DNA of 56,591 bases from Rhizobium sp. Root1334. GTDB lineage: Bacteria; Pseudomonadota; Alphaproteobacteria; Rhizobiales; Rhizobiaceae. The notes under the pieces are model-generated. The model searched no databases. It was given only the letters and a program-made list of their open reading frames with translations, and was not told the origin of the DNA. Shown here one piece after another: positions 1-7,452 of the stretch (positions are counted from its first letter, which is position 1; every line of letters starts with the position of its first letter). Location: assembly GCF_001426665.1 (NCBI RefSeq), contig NZ_LMEY01000011.1, forward strand, positions 1 to 56,591, read 5' to 3'. The translations under genes were made by a program, and so were the position numbers.

Positions 1-174
1 CGGTCATCGGTGGTGTCCTTCAGGTTGGTTCTAAGCAACCCGACCCTACCGGAAATCACCGATGGCTATGAAATCCAGCTACACCACTCCCTGGGACACG
101 ATCTTTGCCTCGGTTTTATGCAAACCGATAATGCTAGTATTGTTGCAAGAATACGCCAATTGGCGGGCCGCGAT

Positions 175-223
175 TTGATGCCGATCAATGTTCACACCCT
201 TCGACAGCCTATGATGAAAACAC
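175..223 (+). promoter_or_regulatory. FixK/FNR box and class II promoter of hsp20
   Basis: TTGAT-GCCG-ATCAA at 175-188 is a perfect FNR/FixK palindrome. A TATGAT -10-like hexamer lies at 210-215, which puts the expected start of transcription near 222-223, about 41.5 bases from the box centre, as in a class II activator promoter. It precedes the small heat-shock gene at 301. The first 174 bases of the window show no other convincing feature. Confidence 0.75.
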
Positions 224-300
224 ATCTCGACCCCATGAGATGAAAAAAGAGTGGAGCACGCCTCCCGTCAGAATCATCAGGTAAAATGGAGATTGAAAAC

Positions 301-807
301 ATGGCAGAACATCCTGCTAATCTTCCAACCAACACAGAGCCAAAAACACCGTCGACATCGGGCCTCTGGTCACCCTTTGAAAGCCTTCGTTCCGAAATCG
401 ACCGGGTCTTCAATGACTTCACGCCGGGATTTTTTGATCGGACCTTTTCCCGTTTGCCGGCGGTATTTCAGGGTAACGCGCCGGCCGTCGATTTTGTCGA
501 AAAGGACGACGCCTATGAGTTGACCGCCGAGCTACCAGGCATCGATCCCAAGCAGCTTGATGTCACGCTGTCGGACGGCATCCTCACGTTAAAAGGCGAA
601 AAAAATGAGCGCGAGGAAAGGAAAGATGGGGACTACTACCTGTCCGAACGCCGTTATGGATCCTTCCGGCGCGATATCCGGCTTCCAGAGGCGACCGACC
701 CGGACAAGATCGACGCCTCGTTTGCTAACGGGCTTTTGAAGGTCACTCTTCCGAAAAAGCCAAATGCGCAGAAGAACAATAGGAAGATCGCTATCAAGGC
801 ATCCTGA
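301..807 (+). CDS. Small heat-shock protein, Hsp20/alpha-crystallin family
   Basis: This 168-residue protein is an ATP-independent holdase that would bind unfolding proteins in the cytoplasm. The alpha-crystallin domain runs from about residue 55 to 160 and includes the strand VDFVEKDDAYELTAELPG, the GILTLKGEKNE segment and the late GLLKVTLPK motif. An IXI-like RKIAIKAS tail ends the protein. I start it at 301 rather than the ATG at 286 because GGAG at 288-291 sits nine bases before 301 and the MAEHP start resembles rhizobial relatives. A FixK-type promoter lies upstream and a hairpin terminator follows, so it is probably transcribed alone at low oxygen. Confidence 0.93.
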   Translation: MAEHPANLPTNTEPKTPSTSGLWSPFESLRSEIDRVFNDFTPGFFDRTFSRLPAVFQGNAPAVDFVEKDDAYELTAELPGIDPKQLDVTLSDGILTLKGEKNEREERKDGDYYLSERRYGSFRRDIRLPEATDPDKIDASFANGLLKVTLPKKPNAQKNNRKIAIKAS

Positions 808-853
808 TAGGAGTCGAATTAATCACGGCCAATACACTGTTCAAGTCGAAAAC

Positions 854-884
854 GAAGCGCGGGAGCTCAAATCTCCCGCGCTTC
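854..884. terminator. Bidirectional hairpin terminator between hsp20 and BON gene
   Basis: A 12-bp perfect stem (854-865 with 873-884, GAAGCGCGGGAG and its complement) closes a seven-base loop. It lies between two convergent genes, hsp20 ending at 807 and the BON gene ending at 892, so it can end transcripts from both sides. The T-tract is weak on both strands. Confidence 0.7.
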
Positions 885-891
885 TTCAGTA

Positions 892-1539
892 TCAGGAGAC
901 ACGAATATGATTCTCGACCACGTTTACGCCGGGGACCGACCACGCGGCCTGTTCCGCAGCCTGGCGCTCGCTCCAGGCGTGGACGTCACCCTCCAAAGTC
1001 ACCTTGCCGTGTGCGACATTGACCTTGACTGCAGCCGCTTCAATGAGAGCGTGCCGTTGCAATGCTGCCTCTATCCGATGTTTGACATCGACGACATTTG
1101 CCTTAGGCTTGACTTCCAAAACGTTGACAACACCGACGACCCCGCCGAGCTTCTTGACCGCGTCTTCCGCGGCTTGCCGCTGGAAATGCCACGGCACTTC
1201 CCCGGAAAGCGTGATCCAACCTTTGTGAACCTTGATGTCAACCGCGGCATCGGGAAGTGCGGTATCCCATGATATGATGTCGAGTGCTCTCGCAGCGATT
1301 TCGTCATCTTCATGGCGCTTATGCCCGGGCCACCGTATTTCTATCTCGCTGGCGACGGCCCGGACACCTCTGACGCGTTGCGTAATCAACTCCGCCATCA
1401 ATTTCTGGGCATAGGTTTCCACGTGACCAGAAAGCGTTGCGATCCCGTGTTCGACGGCGACACCGATCTGGGCGGCGTCGAGGCTCGGATCGTACTCCAG
1501 TTCGTCGAGGATATCCCTTCGAATTTTTCGGTCGTCCAT
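892..1539 (-). CDS. Triple BON-domain protein
   Basis: This 215-residue protein has three BON domains, at about residues 1-70, 75-145 and 148-215. Each carries the pattern of a charged helix, a V-x-G-x-V/I-T-L-x-G strand pair (GIATLSGHV, GWITLSGEV, GKVTLEGDV) and a final V-x-G-V-x-x-V strand. BON domains are thought to bind phospholipids or membranes, and stand-alone forms often accompany osmotic and stress genes. No signal peptide is visible, so it is probably cytoplasmic. GGAG lies six bases before the start. The divergent region to 1683 carries a FixK-type box that could serve it. A decayed paralogue lies at 10749. Confidence 0.85.
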   Translation of the reverse strand: MDDRKIRRDILDELEYDPSLDAAQIGVAVEHGIATLSGHVETYAQKLMAELITQRVRGVRAVASEIEIRWPGHKRHEDDEIAARALDIISWDTALPDAAVDIKVHKGWITLSGEVPWHFQRQAAEDAVKKLGGVVGVVNVLEVKPKANVVDVKHRIEAALQRHALIEAAAVKVNVAHGKVTLEGDVHAWSERQAAEQAAWSVPGVNVVENHIRVS

Positions 1540-1610
1540 GTCTTACTCCATCCGTTCAAGAGGCAGGATGCACCTCATTTTTAATTTGAACCAATCGACG
1601 GCATCACACT

Positions 1611-1624
1611 TTGCGCTCGATCAA
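1611..1624. promoter_or_regulatory. FixK/FNR box between BON gene and flavin-binding gene
   Basis: TTGCG-CTCG-ATCAA is a consensus FixK-type site in the divergent intergenic region 1540-1682. The spacing would allow a weak class II promoter for the rightward gene (TAGTCT at 1648-1653). A leftward promoter for the BON gene is also possible because the site is nearly symmetric. Which gene it controls is inferred. Confidence 0.65.
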
Positions 1625-1682
1625 AGATGAGGCGGGGCTACCTGCGTTAGTCTGATGTATGCTAGAATGAGGAGATTCTCTG

Positions 1683-2141
1683 GTGACATATATCTTGAAA
1701 GATCTGACCGAAGGCGAATGCCGTACGGTGCTGAGCAAAGCCCGCTTTGGCCACCTCGCCTGTTGCAAGGACGGTCAGCCCTATGTCGTGCCGATCTATT
1801 TTGTCGCCGATTACGGGGCGATTTACAGCTTTTCGATGCCTGGCAAGAAGGTCGAATGGATGCGGGCGAACAACAACGTCTGCCTGCAGGTCGATGCGGA
1901 AGGCGAGGGTAAAGGATGGGGCAGCGTTATCGTCGAGGGTCGATTTGAAGAATATCCGGATACGGAAGCGTGGCATAATCAAAGACTGCACGCCTGGTCG
2001 GTTTTACAGCAATATCCTGACTGGTGGGAGATTGGCGCCCTGAAGCCGGAGGAACTGCCAATATCGTCAACGTCTCCGCACCTCTTTTACGGGATTGTCG
2101 TTGGGGAGATCCACGGACGCAGAGCGAGCTTCGTGGGATAG
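1683..2141 (+). CDS. Pyridoxamine 5'-phosphate oxidase-like flavin-binding protein
   Basis: This 152-residue protein belongs to the split-barrel FMN-binding superfamily that includes pyridoxamine phosphate oxidases and NimA-like nitroreductases. The N-terminal pattern ARFGHLACCKDGQPYVVPI is typical, followed by a YSFSMPGKKVEWMR strand that usually contacts the flavin phosphate. True PdxH enzymes are longer and have a C-terminal dimer motif that is absent here, so the substrate is unknown. The start is GTG at 1683, chosen because GAGGAG at 1669-1674 is well spaced. It stands alone between a FixK-type box and a hairpin terminator. Confidence 0.85.
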   Translation: MTYILKDLTEGECRTVLSKARFGHLACCKDGQPYVVPIYFVADYGAIYSFSMPGKKVEWMRANNNVCLQVDAEGEGKGWGSVIVEGRFEEYPDTEAWHNQRLHAWSVLQQYPDWWEIGALKPEELPISSTSPHLFYGIVVGEIHGRRASFVG

Positions 2142-2160
2142 TAAAGACTCGATATTAAGA

Positions 2161-2188
2161 GGCCGCCCAGATTGGAATTTGGGCGGCC
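2161..2188. terminator. Hairpin terminator between flavin-binding gene and usp
   Basis: A 9-bp stem, GGCCGCCCA (2161-2169) with TGGGCGGCC (2180-2188), closes a ten-base loop. It lies between convergent genes ending at 2141 and 2260 and can act for both. Confidence 0.65.
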
Positions 2189-2259
2189 TATACATTTGTC
2201 GAGATCCAGTGGCCTGCTTACTGCTTCTGCGATGACCCTTTCCATAGCCGAAATACGGC

Positions 2260-3093
2260 TTAATGGGCCAAAAACAGTGGGATCTTGGCCTCTTTCAACA
2301 TTGAATGTGTTACCCCGCCGAACAAACGTTGTGCCAAACGCGGATGGTTATAGGCGCCCATGACGATCATGTCGGCAGAGACATCAATCGCATGTTGCCG
2401 CAACGTTTCGTCGATGGGCCGTCCGCCACCCGAAATCCGATCGACTGCAACCTTGACGCCGTGCCGCGCAAGGTAGCGAGCGATGTCTGCGCCCGGCTCT
2501 TCACCATTGCTGGAACTAGTCGCGAGGGGATCGACCAGCGCGACGTGCACCTCGCCCGCGCTTTTTAGAAAATCAAGGGACAGTTGGGCTGCGCGAGCAG
2601 CCTCGTCGCTGGAATCCCAGGCGAGGAGAACTGCCTTTGGCGCAGCACTGATGTCGCGACCCGTTGGATTGAGCAGGATCGGCGTTGGTGAATGGAAGAG
2701 AGCACCGTCAATGACCTGCTTGCGAAACTGCTCATCGCGTGCGGCTTGAGGTCCGACCAACACGATATCGGCGTAAAGCGCACGCACGGCGATATCATCC
2801 GCGGCCCAGGCGAATTCGGTATAGATGTCCTGTACGTCCCAGGAGATCTCGCTTTTTTCTAGCAGCGACTTGATGTTACTCGCTGCCGTGTCGAGTTCCT
2901 CGATCTCGCGCTGTCTCTCTTCGACCCAGACAGTCGAAATGACTTCGTACGTGCCGACATAGGGGGCAGCTCCCATGGATACCACGAGCGCGGTTAGGTG
3001 CGCTTGATGCGTTTGACAGAACGTGATGGCACTCTCCAGGTCCTTGTGAAATTTGGTGACATCGAGGACACCGAGAACTGTCTTGATCGTCAT
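2260..3093 (-). CDS. Tandem universal stress protein (two UspA domains)
   Basis: This 277-residue protein contains two Usp folds, at about residues 1-140 and 150-277. The second keeps an ATP-binding-like signature, GAYNHPRLAQRLFGGVTHSML (G-x2-G-x9-G-S/T type), while the first has a degenerate version, so probably only one site binds nucleotide. Tandem Usp proteins are common in the anaerobic regulons of proteobacteria, including FixK and ANR regulons. A well-spaced AGGAAAGG sequence precedes the ATG. The promoter at 3120-3168 is one of the best FixK-type class II examples in the window, which supports low-oxygen induction. Confidence 0.92.
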   Translation of the reverse strand: MTIKTVLGVLDVTKFHKDLESAITFCQTHQAHLTALVVSMGAAPYVGTYEVISTVWVEERQREIEELDTAASNIKSLLEKSEISWDVQDIYTEFAWAADDIAVRALYADIVLVGPQAARDEQFRKQVIDGALFHSPTPILLNPTGRDISAAPKAVLLAWDSSDEAARAAQLSLDFLKSAGEVHVALVDPLATSSSNGEEPGADIARYLARHGVKVAVDRISGGGRPIDETLRQHAIDVSADMIVMGAYNHPRLAQRLFGGVTHSMLKEAKIPLFLAH

Positions 3094-3119
3094 GGTCTGA
3101 GCCTTTCCTGTTTGAGGAT

Positions 3120-3168
3120 CGTCTCCAGCATAGTCAAGTCAGCGGCTGGTCACATTGATCTGGCGCAA
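3120..3168 (-). promoter_or_regulatory. FixK/FNR box and class II promoter of usp
   Basis: On the minus strand the site reads TTGCG-CCAG-ATCAA (3168-3155). TATGCT at 3132-3127 is placed 34.5 bases from the box centre, giving a start near 3120 and a leader of about 27 bases before the usp start at 3093. Confidence 0.75.
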
Positions 3169-3235
3169 AGACGAGCGGCCACACGGTTACGGGGACCTCA
3201 TTCTCGGTCAATCACGTCAGCGTGTGGGGGAGTTA

Positions 3236-5149
3236 TCAGTCTAGAAGCTGGCGCAAGCGTACCGCCAGTTCGCGCGTCGTATAGGGCTTTTTGAGCCAGC
3301 TCGCGTTTTTCAGCAGGTTTCCGCCGGTAATCTCAGGTGATGCATACCCGGACGTCAGCAACACAGCAACATCGGGACGCCGTTCCTTGACCGCCTGCGC
3401 CAGCTGGTCGCCGGTTAGGGACCCGGGCATTATGATGTCAGTGAATACGAGGGCAATATCTGGTATTTGTTCGAAGAGGGCAAGCGCGTCAGTCCCGTTC
3501 TCAGCTTCTAACACCAGATATCCCAGGCCTTTCAACCGCGAGACAGCCACCCGTCGGACACGTGGATCATCCTCGACGACGAGGACAAGTTCCTCGCCTG
3601 TTGGGAGTGCGACATCGTCAGTACCGGGTGGACCGGCGGGGACGATTACACCTTGTTGGACCGGTAGAAAGATTCGAACACTCGTTCCCTGAGCCGCTTC
3701 ACTGTAGAGTTGGACATGCCCACCAGACTGGTGGGCGAAACCGTAGACCATGCTCAGTCCGAGCCCGGTTCCCGCGCCGACGGCTTTGGTCGTGAAAAAG
3801 GGTTCGAACGCGCGGCGTTTGACGTCGTCCGTCATTCCAATTCCTGTATCACTAACAGCGATGAGCACATATTCACCTGTCCGGACCTCTGGATACATCG
3901 CGGCATAATCGACATCGAGAGTAACGCGGCTGACCTCAATCGTTAGACGTCCGCCGTCGGGCATAGCATCGCGACCGTTAAGGGCGAGATTGAGAATGGC
4001 GTTTTGCAGCTGTGATGCATCGACAAGCGCGAGATTGGCCGCGCCAGCCACGGTGCTGTGCAGCTCCACTCTTTCCCCGAGCGTTCGTCTGAGAAGATCC
4101 GAAAAACCGTCGATCAGCCGGCCAATATCTTCTGGCTTTGGATTGAGCGCCTGCCGGCGCCCGAAGGCGAGAAGCTGACCGGTGATCTTCGCCCCGTCGT
4201 CTGCAGCCAACTGTGCCTCGCGGGCAAGATTGATAAGCTTCGGGTCCGAAAGCTTCGCCTCCAGCATTTCCAAATTGCCGCCGATGACGGTGAGCAGATT
4301 GTTGAAGTCATGTGCGAGGCCGCCCGTCAATTGACCGACAGCCTCCATCTTCTGCGCCTGCCGCAGTTCCTCCTCCATGCGGTGACGGTTCGTCAGGTCG
4401 CGAATAAAGCCCGTGAACACACGCTCGCCGTGAGAGACCGCCTCGCCGACAGAAAGCTCCATCGGAAATACGGCACCATCCTTGCGCAAGCCCGTGACGA
4501 CTCGTCCATAACCGATGATGCGACGTTCGCCGGTTTCCCGGTAGTGCGAGAGGTAGCCGTCGTGTGCGCCACGATACGGCTGGGGCATCAGCTGCTTGAC
4601 GTTCACCCCCTGCAGTTCCGCGGCCCGATAACCGAAAAGTCGTTCCGCAGCCGCGCTAAAGGCGGTGATCGAACCCCTTTTGTCAATCACGATCATGGCT
4701 TCCGGAATCGTAGCCAGGATGGAGGCTAGATGTGCCTCCCGCTGTGCGAGGTCGCCCTGCACCTGTTTCAGCGCGGTAATGTCGTTGTTCGTCTGAAGAA
4801 CGACCAAGGTCCCAGTGTCCTCCATGACCACACAGACGAAGCGAGCAGCGATATAGAGACTGTGCCCGTCCTTATGCCGGTGTTTCAGCTCGCCCGACCA
4901 GATGCCCGTCTCACGGAGCTTGCGACGGATGTTCTCGATCGGTTCCGGAAATTCTGTGGAAAGAAGGTCGTGGACGATGGCACCAATCGCCTCGGCACGG
5001 GACCATCCGTAAAGGGCCTCGCATCCTACGGTCCAACGCTCGATCACCCCGTCAAAGCGATGAACAATGACGCTCGCGCCGCCGAGGATCCGTTCGACCT
5101 CGTCCAATCCGTGGTGGGTGACCGTTTGTAACGCTTGGAATTGAGACAT
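3236..5149 (-). CDS. fixL: Hybrid FixL-like oxygen-sensing histidine kinase
   Basis: This protein of about 637 residues has an N-terminal PAS domain (20-125), a second PAS domain (140-255), a HisKA domain with the AHDFNN box, an HATPase domain ([23 protein letters not shown]) and a C-terminal receiver. The second PAS domain resembles FixL haem domains: [11 protein letters not shown] supplies a histidine (H196 from the ATG at 5149) at the place of the haem-ligating histidine, and the arginine in GYGRVVTG (R216) matches the FixL oxygen-sensing arginine. The phosphorylated histidine is H280 and the receiver aspartate about D571. The receiver fusion and lack of a fixJ neighbour match hybrid FixL of Rhizobium etli and R. 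leguminosarum. It lies 14 bases after fixK and is probably co-transcribed. Confidence 0.88.
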   Translation of the reverse strand: MSQFQALQTVTHHGLDEVERILGGASVIVHRFDGVIERWTVGCEALYGWSRAEAIGAIVHDLLSTEFPEPIENIRRKLRETGIWSGELKHRHKDGHSLYIAARFVCVVMEDTGTLVVLQTNNDITALKQVQGDLAQREAHLASILATIPEAMIVIDKRGSITAFSAAAERLFGYRAAELQGVNVKQLMPQPYRGAHDGYLSHYRETGERRIIGYGRVVTGLRKDGAVFPMELSVGEAVSHGERVFTGFIRDLTNRHRMEEELRQAQKMEAVGQLTGGLAHDFNNLLTVIGGNLEMLEAKLSDPKLINLAREAQLAADDGAKITGQLLAFGRRQALNPKPEDIGRLIDGFSDLLRRTLGERVELHSTVAGAANLALVDASQLQNAILNLALNGRDAMPDGGRLTIEVSRVTLDVDYAAMYPEVRTGEYVLIAVSDTGIGMTDDVKRRAFEPFFTTKAVGAGTGLGLSMVYGFAHQSGGHVQLYSEAAQGTSVRIFLPVQQGVIVPAGPPGTDDVALPTGEELVLVVEDDPRVRRVAVSRLKGLGYLVLEAENGTDALALFEQIPDIALVFTDIIMPGSLTGDQLAQAVKERRPDVAVLLTSGYASPEITGGNLLKNASWLKKPYTTRELAVRLRQLLD

Positions 5150-5163
5150 CACGGTTCTTCATG

Positions 5164-5916
5164 TTAAGCGCTGGCAAACTGGCGCGCGTTCACCCCATCA
5201 TGCATATCGGACCCGTCATGAAAAGCGGCAACTTCACCGGCGAGCGTCATCAGTTTTTCGATCTTAATTCTGTATTGATGACGTCCCTCCGGCGTGATGG
5301 CACCGCGCGATGCAAGGCTCGAAAAGGTCCGGGATACGGTTTCGATCGTCAGGCCAAGATAGTCTGCGATGTCCTGGCGTGTCATCGGCAGGTCGAGCCG
5401 AGACATGACAAATGCTTCCCGATCGCGTCGAGCTGTCAGGACAAGGAATGTGCAGACGCGTTCCTCTGCCGTCTTTGTCGCCAACAGGACCATCTGTTCC
5501 TGCGCCGCGGCCATCTCGTCGCTCAGTCGCGCGAAAAGGCTGGGCCGGAATTCGGGCGACTGGTCCATCTTTTGCTGGAAGCTCTGCCTGGAAAAACGCC
5601 GGACCCTCGTCTTCGCCACAGCCTCGGATCCATAGAGGTATCGATCCATAAGCGAAATTCCAATCAGATCGCCAGCGTAGAGAAACCCGGTAATGACGCG
5701 GCGACCGTCGGAGAGTATCTTGAAAACTCTGACGAGACCTTCGACGATTTCGAACACGTGCTTTGCGGGATCACTTTGCCAGAAGATCGGCTGTCCCGGC
5801 TCGAATATTTCGATCGGCTGTCGTTCGAAGACGCACGCCAAGCTCGGCTGAAGGTGGGGTGCCAGGGGGATGACTGTTCCGGAACGGGACTGATAAGCGA
5901 CTTCTGTACGAAACAT
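5164..5916 (-). CDS. fixK: FixK-like CRP/FNR family transcription activator
   Basis: This 250-residue regulator has an N-terminal cyclic-nucleotide-binding-type barrel (about 30-145) and a C-terminal winged helix. The recognition helix TIETVSRTFSSLASRG has the E-T-V-S-R pattern that reads TTGAT half-sites. It lacks the N-terminal cysteine cluster of FNR (only C28 near the start), so it should not sense oxygen through an Fe-S cluster, as expected of FixK. An upstream in-frame ATG at 6057 exists, but the start at 5916 is preceded by GAGGAAAAGG and gives the normal family length. It probably forms an operon with the FixL-like kinase and is the likely reader of the many TTG-N8-CAA boxes in this window. 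Confidence 0.9.
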   Translation of the reverse strand: MFRTEVAYQSRSGTVIPLAPHLQPSLACVFERQPIEIFEPGQPIFWQSDPAKHVFEIVEGLVRVFKILSDGRRVITGFLYAGDLIGISLMDRYLYGSEAVAKTRVRRFSRQSFQQKMDQSPEFRPSLFARLSDEMAAAQEQMVLLATKTAEERVCTFLVLTARRDREAFVMSRLDLPMTRQDIADYLGLTIETVSRTFSSLASRGAITPEGRHQYRIKIEKLMTLAGEVAAFHDGSDMHDGVNARQFASA

Positions 5917-6004
5917 GACCTTTTCCTCACTCCTGTTTGACGAGGACAGTTGAACTGGTACACGTGACGAGCAGACGCTGGGCTTGTAATAGTGTGCGCG
6001 AAAT

Positions 6005-6020
6005 TGCAACAATTTGTAAC
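6005..6020 (-). promoter_or_regulatory. Direct repeat resembling the FxkR-binding K-box
   Basis: On the minus strand, upstream of fixK, the sequence reads GTTACA-AATT-GTTGCA (6020 to 6005). As I recall the R. etli work, the K-box bound by FxkR in fixK promoters is a GTTACA-N4-GTTACA-type direct repeat, so this differs at one base. It sits about 90 bases before the fixK start, between fixK and the OmpR-type regulator gene. Confidence 0.6.
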
Positions 6021-6060
6021 AGGCCACGATCACCACGATACACAGCGATTGGGTCACACA

Positions 6061-6774
6061 ATGCAGAACCTTCTTGTTATTGATGACGACCCGCGCATCC
6101 GGGACATGCTGACCCGCTATTTCGAGGATGAGGGATTCGGCGTGACGGCGGTGGCAGACGCACCTTCGATGCGCACCTGTCTGGCCCGCACCACCTTCGA
6201 TGCGATTCTCCTTGATCTCGTCCTGGCCGGCGGCGACGACGGACTAGCGATCGCAAGAGAAATCCGTACAACGTCCGACATTCCAATCCTCATGCTGACG
6301 GGGCGCCACGACGTTATCGACAGAATTGTGGGCCTGGAGATCGGGGCGGACGATTATATTGCCAAGCCTTTTCACCTGAGGGAGGTACTGGCGCGCCTGC
6401 GCACGGTGCTTCGGCGGCGCGCCGCGATCAGCCCTCCGAACGGACATGCCGACGTCGATGTCCTTGCCTTCCAAACCTTCACCCTCGACCTCGGCCGGCG
6501 CCTTGCGATGAGTGCGGGCGGAAGCGAGATCGATTTGACGACGGGCGAATTCGACATGCTCGTCGTTCTCTGTCGCCACCCAAAACGTGTATATTCACGC
6601 GAGACGCTGATGGAACTCACCCGAGGCCGCAATCTTGATGCCTTTGACCGAAGCATCGACGCACAGATCGGTCGCTTGAGAAAAAAGATAGAACCTGACC
6701 CATCGAGGCCCGATCTGATCAAGTCGGTCCGGGGCGTTGGCTACGTCTTTACCGGCAAGACTGTATCCCGATAG
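6061..6774 (+). CDS. fxkR: OmpR/PhoB-family response regulator, candidate FxkR
   Basis: This 237-residue protein has a receiver domain (1-120) with the acidic cluster DDD at 8-10, the phosphorylated aspartate at about D52 (LLDLVLAG) and the lysine in DDYIAKPFH. A winged-helix DNA-binding domain (about 135-232) follows, ending in SVRGVGYVF, which is typical of OmpR. Divergence from fixK, next to a hybrid FixL, is the arrangement expected for FxkR, the regulator that links hybrid FixL to fixK in R. etli. That identity is inferred from context. A generic OmpR regulator cannot be excluded from sequence alone. The ATG at 6061 is used because the upstream extension does not look like protein. Confidence 0.85.
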   Translation: MQNLLVIDDDPRIRDMLTRYFEDEGFGVTAVADAPSMRTCLARTTFDAILLDLVLAGGDDGLAIAREIRTTSDIPILMLTGRHDVIDRIVGLEIGADDYIAKPFHLREVLARLRTVLRRRAAISPPNGHADVDVLAFQTFTLDLGRRLAMSAGGSEIDLTTGEFDMLVVLCRHPKRVYSRETLMELTRGRNLDAFDRSIDAQIGRLRKKIEPDPSRPDLIKSVRGVGYVFTGKTVSR

Positions 6775-6781
6775 AGCACGA

Positions 6782-7231
6782 CTATTTGAGGACCAGCCGG
6801 ACGCCATGATCCCAATGGCTGTAGTTTAAAGGCTGTAGCCGCCGCCTCCAATTGTCGGACGTCAATGTCCAGAAGCGAATGCTTGTGCATTCGGCTTTTG
6901 CGGCGATGCCCCGCAGCTTGTCGATAAGGGCCTTTGAGACCCCGGCCTCGTCTGCAGCGCTTGCAACGACGAAGATGGGCACATCAAGCATTCGTTTATG
7001 CGCGAAATCATCGCCGAGCTTGCACAAAGCAAGTCCCTGAATCACACCCATCGGATTAAGCGCGATCCACGCCTGCTCCCCTTGCTCCGCGACGTCGGTG
7101 TTGGTCGCCAGCTGAGCGCAGTATCGTCGCCATGCCGCAAGATCGAGTACCGAGGCGACAGGTTCGATAAGCGGATAGGCTCTGTCCACATCAAACGGCT
7201 GGATCTGTGTAATAGTATAGATTGCTGACAT
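6782..7231 (-). CDS. Hypothetical protein, possibly GNAT-fold
   Basis: This is a 149-residue protein I cannot assign firmly. The end contains a pattern seen in acetyltransferase-like folds: a helix with KALIDKLRGIAAKAECTSIRFWT followed by a final strand, but no clear acetyl-CoA loop is visible. The start at 7231 is chosen over the ATG at 7237 because GAGG then lies about eight bases upstream. It is convergent with the OmpR-type regulator, only seven bases apart, and divergent from the P1B ATPase. Its place in the island suggests a stress role, but no function can be claimed. Confidence 0.6.
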   Translation of the reverse strand: MSAIYTITQIQPFDVDRAYPLIEPVASVLDLAAWRRYCAQLATNTDVAEQGEQAWIALNPMGVIQGLALCKLGDDFAHKRMLDVPIFVVASAADEAGVSKALIDKLRGIAAKAECTSIRFWTLTSDNWRRRLQPLNYSHWDHGVRLVLK

Positions 7232-7452
7232 ACGCATTTCCTCAGTGAACCTCGAGGCCGAGCTTGACGCCGCCTTTCAAGCGATGGGCTTGCCAATGTC
7301 ATTCGTCTCGAATGCCTACGAAAGAGGAAAGGCCAGCCTATTGCATTACGACAGATCAATGTCGGATCTTTGAATTTAAGCTGAATTGGACATTCCAAGC
7401 CAAAACCGGGCAGAACGCATGCGTTGCGCCCTCCAACTCGCAAGGACTACCG

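Noticed and set aside
10..243. A 77-codon open frame at the left edge, beginning with GTG and possibly the end of a gene
   Set aside because: No family pattern, no ribosome site, and its 3' half covers the FixK box and -10 of the hsp20 promoter. It may be the tail of a gene outside the window, but nothing supports it.
7346..7359. TTACG-ACAG-ATCAA, a degenerate FixK-like site between the unknown protein and the metal ATPase
   Set aside because: The left half lacks the required TTG and no good -10 is found at class II distance in either direction.
7381..7400. TTGGACATTCCAA upstream of the metal ATPase as an FNR box
   Set aside because: The two half-sites are one base too close for the TTG-N8-CAA spacing.
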